DNA from: Streptomyces hiroshimensis
Lineage (GTDB): Bacteria > Actinomycetota > Actinomycetes > Streptomycetales > Streptomycetaceae
Direction of reading: 5' to 3'
DNA length: 64,000 nucleotides
NCBI RefSeq assembly: GCF_014650335.1
Contig: NZ_BMUT01000001.1
Span: forward strand, 1 to 64,000
Part shown: piece after piece, positions 30,454-39,472 of the stretch
Position numbering within the stretch: the stretch's first letter is position 1
Layout: each line of letters opens with the position of its first letter
Program-made: the position numbers and the translations under genes
The notes under the pieces: model-generated
Seen by the model: the letters and a program-made list of their open reading frames with translations, nothing else
What the model was told of the DNA's origin: nothing
The model's database searches: none

Positions 30454-32208
30454 TCAACGGTTGGCCGTGGCTTCGCTGGGGGCTTCCGACGGCGACTGTG
30501 CGCTCCCGGCGCCCGCGCCGTCCCCGGAGGCCGGGACCGCCGCGCTCGCCGCCGAGGCCCCGCCGGAGCCTGCCCGGCCCTCGTCCCCGGACCCCGCGCC
30601 ACCGGCCGCCCCGCCCCGTACGGCATTCGCGCACGCGTACAGCTCCGCAGGGCGCACTCCCGCGAGCGCCGCCACCAGGTGCCCGTCCGGGCGCACCACC
30701 AGCACCGTATGGGCCGGTGCGCCGGGGTACTCGTCGGTGACCAGCAGCTCGGCGGGCACGGGCAGGGCGCTGACGGCGGCCGCCAGCTGCGGCATGAGCC
30801 CGGCGTCCGCCCAGTGCCGCCGCTCCCACACACCGCTGCCCGGTGCCGTCAGGACCACCAGGAGGTCGCCGCCCAGCCGGTCCCGCAGCGGTACGAGGGT
30901 GCCGTCCGGTGCGGTCACCGTCACGTTCTCCGCCTGGGCTCCGAGCGGGGTGTCCACTGTGACGGACCCGGCGGGCGGTGCGGCCGGCGCCAGGGGCGTA
31001 CGGGTGTACAAGGGGGGCGTGCCGAGCTGCCCGCGCCCGAGGTGGCCGTCGGTGAGCAGCTCGTCGTGCCCGCGCAGGGCGCCCGGCACCAGCGTGCGGC
31101 GCACACTGCTCCACCCTCCCTCGCCGCGGACCGCCGGAAGCGCCCGGTCGGCGGCGCGGAGCCGGGCCCCGACCGCGCCGCGCCGCTCGGCCTGGTAGCT
31201 GTCGAGGAGGGTCTCCGAGGCGCCGTGGTGCCAGGCCAGAGCCAGCTTCCAGGCGAGGTTCCCGGCATCGCGCAGCCCCTCGTCGAGGCCCTGGGTGCCG
31301 AGCGCGCCCAGCAGGTGTGCGGCGTCCCCGGCGAGGAAGGCGCGGCCGGTGCGCATCCGGCGCGTGAGGCGGTGGTGCACGACGTGCACGCCGGTGTCCA
31401 GGAGCTCGTACGGCGGCACGTCGCCGCACCAGGTGGCCAGCGAGTCGCGCACCCGGGCCAGGAGGGCGTCGGGCGTGACGAGTTCACCGCCGGGCGGCAG
31501 CGGCCAGTCGAGCCGCCACACGCCGTCCGGCAGGGGACGGGCCGTCACCTCCCCGCCCCGTGCGGGCGACCGGTGCAGCACGGCTTCGCCGGGCCACGGA
31601 AGCTCGGCCCGGAGCGCGGCGACCGCGTACCGCTCGACGGCCGTGCGGCCCGGGAAGCGCGCGCCCAGCAGCTTGCGCACCGTCGACCGGGCGCCGTCGC
31701 ATCCGACGAGGTAACTGCCCCGCCAGGCGGAGCCTTTGTCGCCGCGGAGGTGGGCGGAGACCCCGAAGGCGTCCTGCCGCAGGTTCTCCAGGCGGCCCCC
31801 GCGGACGATCCGCACCTTCTCCTCGGCGGCGAGCGCGGCCTTCAGCTCCCGGGTCAGCGCGTGCTGCGGCAGGTGCAGCGGCGACGGACCCGCCGCCTCC
31901 GCCCCCTCGGCCGCGCTGGCCTCCGCGGCTTCCCCGGGGGGCGTGAACGACAGCCGGCCGACCACCGCGCGGCGGCGCATGGTGCGCCAGCCCGTCCAGC
32001 GGGTGCCGTCCTGCGTGGCGCATCCCAGGCGCTCCAGCGCGGCGGCGGTGTCCGGGGCGAGCACGACCGTCCGGGCCAGGCGCTCCTCGTCCGGCGTGGG
32101 GCCCTCCGAGGCCTCGTCGAGGAGGACGACGCGCACCTCGTGGCGGGCGAGGCGGAGGGCGAGCATGAGGCCGACCGGGCCGGCTCCGACGACGATCACC
32201 GGGTCCAC
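30454..32208 (-). CDS. FAD-dependent aromatic monooxygenase (PHBH/TetX-like)
   Basis: The 584-residue group A flavoprotein hydroxylase has the Rossmann fingerprint VVGAGPVGLMLALRLARHEV at the N-terminus. LVGCDGARSTVRKLLG and AFLAGDAAHLLGALGTQG (the GD motif) follow. The C-terminal about 170 residues form the thioredoxin-like domain of phenol-hydroxylase relatives, followed by a disordered Ala/Gly-rich tail. The usual HPPTGGQG stretch after the GD motif is altered, so the substrate is unclear. GTG 32208 has GGGAG seven bases upstream and gives the flavin fold at residue 3; the frame is open 42 codons further upstream without similarity. Confidence 0.85.
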   Translation of the reverse strand: MDPVIVVGAGPVGLMLALRLARHEVRVVLLDEASEGPTPDEERLARTVVLAPDTAAALERLGCATQDGTRWTGWRTMRRRAVVGRLSFTPPGEAAEASAAEGAEAAGPSPLHLPQHALTRELKAALAAEEKVRIVRGGRLENLRQDAFGVSAHLRGDKGSAWRGSYLVGCDGARSTVRKLLGARFPGRTAVERYAVAALRAELPWPGEAVLHRSPARGGEVTARPLPDGVWRLDWPLPPGGELVTPDALLARVRDSLATWCGDVPPYELLDTGVHVVHHRLTRRMRTGRAFLAGDAAHLLGALGTQGLDEGLRDAGNLAWKLALAWHHGASETLLDSYQAERRGAVGARLRAADRALPAVRGEGGWSSVRRTLVPGALRGHDELLTDGHLGRGQLGTPPLYTRTPLAPAAPPAGSVTVDTPLGAQAENVTVTAPDGTLVPLRDRLGGDLLVVLTAPGSGVWERRHWADAGLMPQLAAAVSALPVPAELLVTDEYPGAPAHTVLVVRPDGHLVAALAGVRPAELYACANAVRGGAAGGAGSGDEGRAGSGGASAASAAVPASGDGAGAGSAQSPSEAPSEATANR

Positions 32209-32442
32209 GGCACGGCTCCCCGGTGCGTGCTCCGGCCGAGATCCCTGCCCGGGGCTCCACGGTACGTACGGGGCGTACGGGACGTTCGGGATCCGACGGG
32301 GGGAACGCGGTGCTCGATCACAGAACGTATGCAACCCACTGCGGGTGCGTGCGTCAAGTGATCAGGGCGCTCGCCGCGGCGCGCCGCACGCGGCGCGCCC
32401 CGCCGACCGCCCGGGCCGACGGGGCGTCACCTGCGGGGTTGC

Positions 32443-33351
32443 TCAGCCGGAGTGGGATCCGTCTGCGCCGGAGGCGCCGTCCACGCCGGTCGTGGAGTCG
32501 GTCGTGACGGCGGCGCCGACCATCGCCATCGCGGGCGGGGCGCCCTTGCGCGAGCGCTGCGTGCGCCGTTCGACCCAGGTGGCCACCGAGGACAGCGCCA
32601 GGCAGAGCAGGATGTAGATCGAACCGAAGATGATCACCATCGGGATGAAGGCGTAGACGCCGTTCACGGGCTTGGTCTGCTCGGCGAAGGCCTTGCCCAC
32701 GAAGAGCAGCTCCTCGTAGAGGATGATGAATCCGAGCGAGGTGTCCTTGAGGGTCACCACGAGCTGGCTGATGATCGACGGCAGCATCGTCCGTACGGCC
32801 TGCGGGATCAGGATGCTCGACATGACCTGCGTCTTGCGCAGCCCGAGCGCGTAGGCGGCCTCGCTCTGACCCCGGGGCACCGCGTTGATCCCGGACCGGA
32901 AGATCTCGGCCTGCACGGAGCCGTTGTAGAGCGTGAGCCCGATGACCAGCGCCCACATCGGATCGTTGGTGAAGACGCCCGCGAACAGCAGGAAGACCAT
33001 GATCACCAGTGGCATGGAGCGGAAGAACTCCACCACCACCGTGGCCGCCCAGCGCACCGGACGGTGGTCGGACAGCCGGGCGGACGCCAGCACCGCGCCG
33101 AGCGAGAGCGAGAGCACCGCCGCGATCGCGAACGTCTTCAGGGTCGTCAGCAGGCCGTCGACGATCCGCTGGTGGGTGTCGCTGTACTCGTAGTCGTCCC
33201 ACAGGCCGGCCTGGAACTGGCCGGTGTCGTCCAGCCTGTAGACGATGAAGGCGATCAGACCGAGGATCGCGACGGTGGACAGCGCCCCGTAGAGGCGGTT
33301 GCGGGCCCGCGCCCGGGGGCCGGGTGCGTCGTAGAGGACGTTCGCGCTCAC
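32443..33351 (-). CDS. gluD: Glutamate ABC transporter permease GluD
   Basis: The 302-residue membrane component has about five helices and the EAA loop region (AYALGLRKTQVMSSILIPQAVR). It is typical of polar amino acid permeases (HisMQ type). Its C-terminus has a hydrophilic Ser/Thr/Gly tail of about 35 residues. GTG 33351 overlaps the gluC stop (GTGA). With GluA, GluB and GluC it forms the glutamate uptake system known from Corynebacterium and S. coelicolor. Confidence 0.92.
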   Translation of the reverse strand: MSANVLYDAPGPRARARNRLYGALSTVAILGLIAFIVYRLDDTGQFQAGLWDDYEYSDTHQRIVDGLLTTLKTFAIAAVLSLSLGAVLASARLSDHRPVRWAATVVVEFFRSMPLVIMVFLLFAGVFTNDPMWALVIGLTLYNGSVQAEIFRSGINAVPRGQSEAAYALGLRKTQVMSSILIPQAVRTMLPSIISQLVVTLKDTSLGFIILYEELLFVGKAFAEQTKPVNGVYAFIPMVIIFGSIYILLCLALSSVATWVERRTQRSRKGAPPAMAMVGAAVTTDSTTGVDGASGADGSHSG

Positions 33352-33998
33352 CGGGCCACCGCCAGACGGTTCTCCAGCAGCCGGAACAGGCCGCTGATCG
33401 CAAGGGTGATGATGATGTAGCAGACCGCGATCCAGAGGAAGATCACGTAGATGTTGTAGCCGGTGTCGGCGTTGAGCGACTTCTGCACCGAGCCCAGCTG
33501 GGTCACGTTGAAGCCGGAGGCGATCGCCGTGTTCTTGGTGAGGGCGATCATCAGGCTGCCGATGGGCGGCACCGCGGTGCGGGTGGCCTGGGGCAGTACG
33601 ACCTGGCTCAGCGTCTGGTTGAAGGTCATCCCGATCGAGCGGGCGGCCTCCGCCTGGCCCACCGGCACGGAGTTGATGCCGGAGCGGACGGCCTCGCAGA
33701 TGAACGCGGAGGTGTAGCACCCGAGCGTCAGGACGGCGAGCCAGAAGGAGTCCCAGCCCTTGAGGCCGAGGGCGGGCAGGCCGAGGGTGACGGCGAGGAA
33801 GAGGAGCACCAGGGGGGTGTTGCGCAGCAGCGTCACCCAGGTGGTGCCGAATATGCGCAGGGCGGGCACCGGGGAGACCCGGAACGCCGCCATCAGTATG
33901 CCCAGCACCAGGGCCAGCAGCCCGCTGAGCCCCGTGAGCTCCACGGTGCCGAGGAATCCTTCGCGGAACTCCGCGAAGTGGTCCGACAGAACGTTCAA
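33348..33998 (-). CDS. gluC: Glutamate ABC transporter permease GluC
   Basis: The 216-residue polar amino acid permease has the EAA loop AEAARSIGMTFNQTLSQVVLPQATR and about five helices. It starts with TTG at 33998, supported by GGGAG seven bases upstream; no ATG or GTG fits the N-terminus. Its stop overlaps the gluD start, so the two permeases are made together. Confidence 0.92.
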   Translation of the reverse strand: MNVLSDHFAEFREGFLGTVELTGLSGLLALVLGILMAAFRVSPVPALRIFGTTWVTLLRNTPLVLLFLAVTLGLPALGLKGWDSFWLAVLTLGCYTSAFICEAVRSGINSVPVGQAEAARSIGMTFNQTLSQVVLPQATRTAVPPIGSLMIALTKNTAIASGFNVTQLGSVQKSLNADTGYNIYVIFLWIAVCYIIITLAISGLFRLLENRLAVAR

Positions 33999-34038
33999 GG
34001 CAGCGCTCCCGGCTGATCAGTAGCGGATCCCGTGCGGA

Positions 34039-34962
34039 TCAGTAGCGGTCGACCGAGGGCGGGTTCGGCGCGGCGACACCGGAGAGGCCGATGGTGGCGT
34101 CGTAGGCCTTCTTCCAGTCGCCGTTCTTCTCGTGCGCCTCGATGGCATCGTTGACGGCCGCGCGCAGCGCCTTGTCGTCCTTCTTCACACCCACCCCGTA
34201 GGGCTCCGTGGAGAACGGGTTGCCGACCACCTTCAGGGCGCCCTTGTTCTCCGCGGCGTAGCCCTTGAGGAGCGTGTCGTCGGTCGTCACGGCGTCGACC
34301 GTGCCGGACACGAGCTCCTGGACGCACAGCTGGTAGCCCTGCTGGGCCTTGACCTCGGCCACGCCGTACTTGGGATCCTTGATCCGCTTGAGCGGCGTGG
34401 AGCCGGTCACCGAGCAGACCTTCTTGCCCTTGAGGTCGTCCGGGCCCTTGATGCTGCTGTCGGACTTCACCAGCAGGTCCTGGCCGGCGACGTAGTACGG
34501 GCCGGCGAAGTCGACCTGCTTCTTGCGCTCGTCGTTGATCGTGTAGGTGCCGACGTAGAAGTCGACGCCGCCGCTCGCGATCTGCGTCTCGCGGCCCTCG
34601 GAGGGCACCGTCCTGAACTTGATGTGGGCCTCGTCGAAGCCGAGGTCGGCCGCGATCATCCGGGCGATCTCCACGTCGAAGCCGGAGCGCTTCTTGGACG
34701 TGGGGTTCTCGTAGCCCAGGCCGGGCTGGTCGGCCTTGGTGCCGATGGTGATCGTCTTGCCCTTGATCTTCTCGAAGACGGGCGAGCCCTTGACGTCGGC
34801 CGAGGTGTTCACCTTGTAGGTCGGCACCGCGGGCGCGGTCTTGCCGTCGCCGCCCTTGTCGGCCTTGTCGTCGTCCGGGCTGCCCGACTTGCCGCAGGCG
34901 GTGGCGGTCGCGGTGAGGGCCAGTGCCACGGCGGCGGCTGCGACGGTCTTGCGGAGCTTCAT
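34039..34962 (-). CDS. gluB: Glutamate-binding lipoprotein GluB
   Basis: The 307-residue periplasmic-type binding protein has a lipoprotein signal: a basic start, a hydrophobic Ala/Val/Leu core, then Thr-Ala-Cys near residue 23. The mature region is a solute-binding family 3 domain (FDVEIARMIAADLGFDEAHIKF, EGRETQIASGGVDFYVGTYT). ATG 34962 has AAAGGA eight bases upstream. The ATG at 34971 lies directly on that RBS and is rejected. It captures glutamate for GluCD. Confidence 0.93.
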   Translation of the reverse strand: MKLRKTVAAAAVALALTATATACGKSGSPDDDKADKGGDGKTAPAVPTYKVNTSADVKGSPVFEKIKGKTITIGTKADQPGLGYENPTSKKRSGFDVEIARMIAADLGFDEAHIKFRTVPSEGRETQIASGGVDFYVGTYTINDERKKQVDFAGPYYVAGQDLLVKSDSSIKGPDDLKGKKVCSVTGSTPLKRIKDPKYGVAEVKAQQGYQLCVQELVSGTVDAVTTDDTLLKGYAAENKGALKVVGNPFSTEPYGVGVKKDDKALRAAVNDAIEAHEKNGDWKKAYDATIGLSGVAAPNPPSVDRY

Positions 34963-35063
34963 GGTGAACATCCTTTGCGTCTGCAGGTCTTGCGGAGCGG
35001 CTCGGGGGCAGCCGTGACGGAAGGGGGCCGAACAGGCCGTGCGGCGGTGGGGCGCCGGTGCGG

Positions 35064-35840
35064 TCAGTGGTGCAGGATCTTCGAGAGGAAGTCCTTCGCA
35101 CGGTCACTGCGCGGGTTGCTGAAGAACTGGTCCGGCCGCGCCTCCTCGACGATGCGGCCGTCGGCCATGAAGACCACGCGGTTGGCGGCGGAGCGGGCGA
35201 AGCCCATCTCGTGGGTGACGACGACCATCGTCATGCCGTCCCGGGCGAGCTGCTGCATGACCTCCAGCACCTCGTTGATCATCTCCGGGTCCAGGGCCGA
35301 CGTCGGCTCGTCGAACAGCATCACCTTCGGGTCCATGGCCAAGGCGCGGGCGATGGCCACGCGCTGCTGCTGACCGCCCGAGAGCTGCGCCGGGTACTTG
35401 TCGGCCTGGGCGCCGACGCCGACCCTGTCGAGGAGGGCGCGGGCCTTCTCCTCGGCCTTGCGGCGGTCCGTCCTGCGGACCTTGATCTGACCGAGCGTCA
35501 CGTTCTCCAGCACGGTCTTGTGCGCGAAGAGGTTGAAGGACTGGAAGACCATGCCCACGTCGGCACGGAGTCTGGCCAGCTCCTTGCCCTCCTGCGGCAG
35601 CGGTCTGCCGTCGATGGTGATCGATCCGGAATCCGTGGTTTCCAGACGGTTGACGGTCCGGCACAGCGTCGACTTGCCGGACCCGGAAGGGCCGATCACG
35701 ACGACGACCTCGCCGCGCGCGATCGTCAAGTCGATGTCCTGGAGGACATGCAGGGCGCCGAAGTGCTTGTTGACGCTTTTCAGGACGACCAGTGGGACCG
35801 CGGCGGCAGTGGCCTCGTCGGTCACCGATACTTCGCTCAT
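35064..35840 (-). CDS. gluA: Glutamate ABC transporter ATP-binding protein GluA
   Basis: The 258-residue ABC ATPase has Walker [10 protein letters not shown], a Q-loop in [17 protein letters not shown], signature LSGGQQQR, Walker [13 protein letters not shown] and the switch His in VVTHEMG. It is the first gene of gluABCD. ATG 35840 follows GAGGA by six bases; the frame is open further upstream into the divergent promoter region. Confidence 0.95.
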   Translation of the reverse strand: MSEVSVTDEATAAAVPLVVLKSVNKHFGALHVLQDIDLTIARGEVVVVIGPSGSGKSTLCRTVNRLETTDSGSITIDGRPLPQEGKELARLRADVGMVFQSFNLFAHKTVLENVTLGQIKVRRTDRRKAEEKARALLDRVGVGAQADKYPAQLSGGQQQRVAIARALAMDPKVMLFDEPTSALDPEMINEVLEVMQQLARDGMTMVVVTHEMGFARSAANRVVFMADGRIVEEARPDQFFSNPRSDRAKDFLSKILHH

Positions 35841-35882
35841 CGGCGTTCCTCGCTCCATCCTCCTCGATTGGGAGGACCCTAA

Positions 35883-35927
35883 TGAGCGGCATCGACCAGC
35901 GTCATTACATCTGAGCTGAAATTGAGC
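35883..35927. promoter_or_regulatory. TGAGC direct repeats in the gluA/gluR divergent region
   Basis: TGAGC occurs at 35883, 35912 and 35923. The last two are 11 bases apart, one DNA turn, as in typical OmpR-family operators. The 269-base gap between gluA and gluR must hold both promoters. Assignment as a GluR site is a guess from spacing and location. Confidence 0.3.
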
Positions 35928-36109
35928 ATAACGATCCGGCCGCAAAGGGACACTCTGCGTGAAGGGGGCGTGCGCCGTGCACGCCGGTCGCGCGGGCGTA
36001 CCGGCTGGATAACGGAAGCTCCTTCACTCCCGGAACCCCCTTGACGGACCGGGCGTCCATCAGCGTGGATGCGGGGGTGTCCACGCTGCGGTCACAGGGA
36101 GGGGGCCGG

Positions 36110-36817
36110 ATGAGACTGCTGCTGGTGGAGGACGACGACCACGTCGCGGCGGCCCTGGCGGCGGTACTGGCCCGGCACGGCTTCGACGTCACGCACGCCC
36201 GCAGCGGCGAGGAGGCGCTCCGCGCCCTGCTGCCCGACACGGGCGTGCCCTTCGCCGTCGTCCTGCTCGACCTCGGCCTGCCCGACCAGGACGGCTTCGA
36301 GGTCTGCGGCAAGATCCGCAAGCGCACCGGCATACCCGTCATCATGGTCACCGCCCGCGCCGACACCCGCTCCAAGATCCACGGCCTCAACCTCGGCGCC
36401 GACGACTACGTGGTCAAGCCCTACGACACCGGCGAGCTGCTCGCCCGCATCCACGCGGTCGCCCGCCGCAAGCCGCCCGCCGGCGGCGGCCCGGAGGAGG
36501 CGCAGGATCCCCCCGTGCCGCACTCGCTGCGGCTGGGCAGCCTCACCATCGAACTCCCCAACCGCGAGGTCTCCGTGGCCGGTACGGCCGTCCCGCTCAC
36601 CCGTAAGGAGTTCGACCTGCTGGCCCTGCTCGCCCAGCGGCCCGGCGTCGTCTTCCGCCGCGAACAGATCATCAGCGAGGTGTGGCAGACCAGTTGGGAG
36701 GGGACCGGCCGCACCCTGGAGGTGCACATCGCCTCCCTGCGCGCCAAGCTGCGCATGCCCGCCCTCATCGAGACGGTCCGCGGGGTCGGCTACAAAATCG
36801 TCGTCCCGGCCCGGTGA
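36110..36817 (+). CDS. gluR: Response regulator GluR (OmpR family)
   Basis: The 235-residue regulator has a receiver domain with phosphoacceptor Asp54 (LLDLGLPDQDG), VTARAD and VKPYD. A winged-helix DNA-binding domain follows (RKEFDLLALLAQRPGVVFRR, VHIASLRAKLR, ETVRGVGYKI). In S. coelicolor GluR-GluK lies next to gluABCD, senses glutamate and activates its uptake; the arrangement here is the same. ATG 36110 has a strong purine-rich RBS, and the frame upstream is not conserved. Confidence 0.9.
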   Translation: MRLLLVEDDDHVAAALAAVLARHGFDVTHARSGEEALRALLPDTGVPFAVVLLDLGLPDQDGFEVCGKIRKRTGIPVIMVTARADTRSKIHGLNLGADDYVVKPYDTGELLARIHAVARRKPPAGGGPEEAQDPPVPHSLRLGSLTIELPNREVSVAGTAVPLTRKEFDLLALLAQRPGVVFRREQIISEVWQTSWEGTGRTLEVHIASLRAKLRMPALIETVRGVGYKIVVPAR

Positions 36818-36832
36818 GGGCCGGCCGAGCCT

Positions 36833-38272
36833 GTGCGCACCCGACTCCTCCCGCTCCTCATCGTCCTCCTCGCGGGCGTGCTGCTGGCCCTCGGGTTCCC
36901 CCTGGCCGCCAGCATCGCCGCGGCCGAGCAGCAGCGCGTGGTCGTCGATCGCATCGACGACACCGCCCGCTTCGCGGCCCTCGCCCAGTTCGTCACCACC
37001 CGGCCCTCCGACCAGGCGGCCGAGACCGACGAACGGTTCAACACCCTGCGCTCCGAACTCCTGCGCTACGAGGAGCTGTACGACATCAGGGTCGGCATCT
37101 TCTACCGCGACGGGGCGGCCATGGCGGTCGCCCCCAGGCGCTGGGAGGTGCCGGCCACCGGTGAGGGCCAGCGGGCCTTCCAGGAGGCCCTGGCGGGGCG
37201 CCGCAGCCACGATCCCGGGCAGGTCTGGCCGCTCCAGCACAGCCGCCTCGCCGTCGCCTCGCCCGTCATCCGCGACGGCGACGTCGTCGCGGTCGTCGTC
37301 ACCGATTCCCCCACGGGGCAGCTGCGCTCGCGGATCCTGCACTCCTGGCTGCTGCTCGTGGCGGGCGAGACCGCCGCGATGCTCGTCGCCGTCGCCGCCG
37401 CGTTCCGCCTCACGGGGTGGGTGCTGCGGCCCGTACGGACCCTGGACGCCGCCACGCACGGCATCGCCACGGGGCGGCTGAACTCCCGTGTCGCAGCGGA
37501 CAGCGGGCCGCCCGAACTGCGCCGCCTGGCCCGCTCCTTCAACGAGATGGCCGACAACGTGGAGACCGTCCTGGAGCAGCAGCGCGCCTTCGTCGCCGAC
37601 GCCTCGCACCAGCTGCGCAACCCGCTCGCCGCCCTCCTGCTGCGCATCGACCTGCTCGCCCTGGACCTGCCCCCCGGCCACACGGAGGTGGCGTCCGTAC
37701 GCGCCGAAGGCAAGCGCCTCGCGCGCGTGCTCGACGACCTCCTGGACCTCGCCCTCGCCGAGCACGCGGCCGCCGACCTCCAGCTGACCGACATAGCGGA
37801 GATCGTCACCGACCGGGTGGGAGCCTGGTCACCGGTCGCCGACCGCGAGCAGGTGGCGCTCACCTACAGCGGCCCGGCCGCGGTGACGGGCTGGGCCGAT
37901 CCCGTCGCCCTCTCCAGCGCCCTCGACGCGGTGGTGGACAACGCGCTCAAGTTCACGCCCGGGGGCGCCCCGGTCCACGTCAGCGTCGAGGTCGAGGGCG
38001 ACTGCGTCGGCATCACGGTCGCCGACGGCGGCCCCGGGCTGACGGACGAGGAGCTCACCCGCATCGGCGACCGCTTCTGGCGCAGCAACCGCCACCAGAA
38101 CGTCTCCGGCTCCGGCCTGGGGCTGTCCATCTCCCGGGCCCTCCTCGCGGCGGGCGGCGCCACGCTCACGTACGCCCCCAACGAGCCGCGCGGCCTGCGG
38201 GCGGTGATCAAGGTGCCGCGGCACGGCGGGGCCGTGACCGGAGCCCCTCAGGGCCTGACCGGCAAGCAGTGA
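36833..38272 (+). CDS. gluK: Sensor histidine kinase GluK
   Basis: The 479-residue membrane kinase has an N-terminal helix (LLPLLIVLLAGVLLALGF), an extracytoplasmic sensor of about 130 residues and a second helix (LLLVAGETAAMLVAVAAAF). A HAMP linker, HisKA with His259 (SHQLRNPL) and a HATPase (DNALKFTPGG, DGGPGLT, GSGLGLSIS) follow. It is 15 bases after gluR. The start GTG at 36833 is the only good candidate. Its last codons lie inside a 31-bp tandem repeat. Confidence 0.9.
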   Translation: MRTRLLPLLIVLLAGVLLALGFPLAASIAAAEQQRVVVDRIDDTARFAALAQFVTTRPSDQAAETDERFNTLRSELLRYEELYDIRVGIFYRDGAAMAVAPRRWEVPATGEGQRAFQEALAGRRSHDPGQVWPLQHSRLAVASPVIRDGDVVAVVVTDSPTGQLRSRILHSWLLLVAGETAAMLVAVAAAFRLTGWVLRPVRTLDAATHGIATGRLNSRVAADSGPPELRRLARSFNEMADNVETVLEQQRAFVADASHQLRNPLAALLLRIDLLALDLPPGHTEVASVRAEGKRLARVLDDLLDLALAEHAAADLQLTDIAEIVTDRVGAWSPVADREQVALTYSGPAAVTGWADPVALSSALDAVVDNALKFTPGGAPVHVSVEVEGDCVGITVADGGPGLTDEELTRIGDRFWRSNRHQNVSGSGLGLSISRALLAAGGATLTYAPNEPRGLRAVIKVPRHGGAVTGAPQGLTGKQ

Positions 38273-38340
38273 CGCTTCTGAGGGCTTGACCGGCATACAG
38301 TGACGCCCTTCAGGGCTTGACCGACAGGTAGTAGCGGCGC
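38248..38340. repeat. Three 31-bp tandem repeats across the convergent gluK/TAXI gene ends
   Basis: Related units begin at 38248, 38279 and 38310, exactly 31 bp apart; each starts with TCAGGGC or TGAGGGC followed by T/C-TGACCG. Units 1 and 2 share about 24 of 31 bases; unit 3 matches mainly over its first 17. Unit 1 holds the gluK stop (plus strand) and unit 3 the stop of the next gene (minus strand). Confidence 0.85.
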
Positions 38341-39308
38341 GCCCCCGCGTGCAGCTGCAGAGGGTCGGTGAAGATCGCCGTACGGAGGTCCACCTTCTGC
38401 GCCGCGTGCACCTTCTGCCCTATGCGGTCCCTGCTGTGCATCACGGACCGGGTGACGCTCTCCGCCAGCTCCGGATCCGCGTGGTCCGTCGTGACGAGGA
38501 GGTTCGCGACCGCCAGGGTCTTCACCGCCTGCGTCGCCCGCAGCTCCGGATAGGCGTCCACGGGCATGACCGCCGCCCGGTAGTAGTGCGTCTGTGGTCC
38601 CTGCGCGTGCAGCGGCTCGATCAGGTCGCTCAGCTGCACCAGGCGGATGGACAGCCGCAGGCCGAGCGTCTGGACGGCGTTCGTGGGCAGCCCGCCGGAC
38701 CAGAAGAACGCATCCAGCTGCCCTCGCTCCAGCAGCCCCGGCATCCGGTCGATGCCGACCCGCACCGGCGTGATGTCCTTGTCGAAGTCGAGGCCCGCCG
38801 CCTTCAGCAGCCTGCGCGTGATCAGCTGCACCCCGGAGTCGTCCGTCCCCACGCCCACCCGCAGGCCCCGCAGGTCCCGGGCGGACTGCACCCGGGAGGA
38901 CTTCTCCACCACCAGCTGGATGTAGTCGTCGTACAGCCGGGCACAGGCGCGCAGCCCCTCCGCGCCCGGCTTCCCCTCGTCGCGGTAGGTGGCGACCGAG
39001 TCCGCGGTGGCCAGGGTGAAGTCCGCCTCGCCGGAGGTGAGCTGCCGCAGGTTGTCGATCGACCCCTGGCTGCGTCGCAGGCGCACGTCCAGGGACGGCA
39101 TGTCGCGCCCCAGGTCCTCCTTGAGGAGGTCCCCGTACTTGGCGTACACGCCCGTCGGTACCCCGGTGGCGAACGACATCCGGCCGGCCGGTGACGTGTC
39201 GCCGTGCAGGGACACCAGCCACCACACCAGCAGGGCGAGCACGGCGGCGCCCGCCACGGCCGCACGGAGAGCGCGGCGGGCGCCGGGGCGCGGGGAACGG
39301 GGAAGCAT
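38310..39308 (-). CDS. TAXI-family solute-binding protein (orphan TRAP-type)
   Basis: The 332-residue protein has one N-terminal hydrophobic helix (about residues 18-34) without a lipobox, so it is probably membrane-anchored. The body is a TAXI solute-binding domain: FATGVPTGVYAKYGDLL, GSIDNLRQLTSGEADFTLATAD and GVGTDDSGVQLITRRLL. TAXI proteins normally serve TRAP transporters, but no TRAP permease is in the window. A Thermus TAXI protein was crystallised with glutamate or glutamine, which fits its place facing gluRK. ATG 39308 has AGGA eight bases upstream. Confidence 0.87.
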   Translation of the reverse strand: MLPRSPRPGARRALRAAVAGAAVLALLVWWLVSLHGDTSPAGRMSFATGVPTGVYAKYGDLLKEDLGRDMPSLDVRLRRSQGSIDNLRQLTSGEADFTLATADSVATYRDEGKPGAEGLRACARLYDDYIQLVVEKSSRVQSARDLRGLRVGVGTDDSGVQLITRRLLKAAGLDFDKDITPVRVGIDRMPGLLERGQLDAFFWSGGLPTNAVQTLGLRLSIRLVQLSDLIEPLHAQGPQTHYYRAAVMPVDAYPELRATQAVKTLAVANLLVTTDHADPELAESVTRSVMHSRDRIGQKVHAAQKVDLRTAIFTDPLQLHAGARRYYLSVKP

Positions 39309-39472
39309 GGGCGGATCCTGCCAGGCCCCGGCGGGCTGCGGGAGAGGAGCGGCGAAATGGGCCCGGCAGGCGGCGCGTCACGGGGCCGTGGACCGGCGGT
39401 CTCGAAGGATCGCAGCCCGGTCAGGACCGGCCGCCCCGGCAGTCCCGGCCACCGCCTCACGCGGCGTCGGTC

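Noticed and set aside
30265-32361. Plus-strand frame of 698 codons opposite the monooxygenase
   Set aside because: Shadow; the flavoprotein fingerprints are on the minus strand.
32209-32442. Small genes or leader peptide before the FAD monooxygenase
   Set aside because: The frame extends upstream but without similarity or RBS, and no Cys-, Trp- or other codon cluster stands out.
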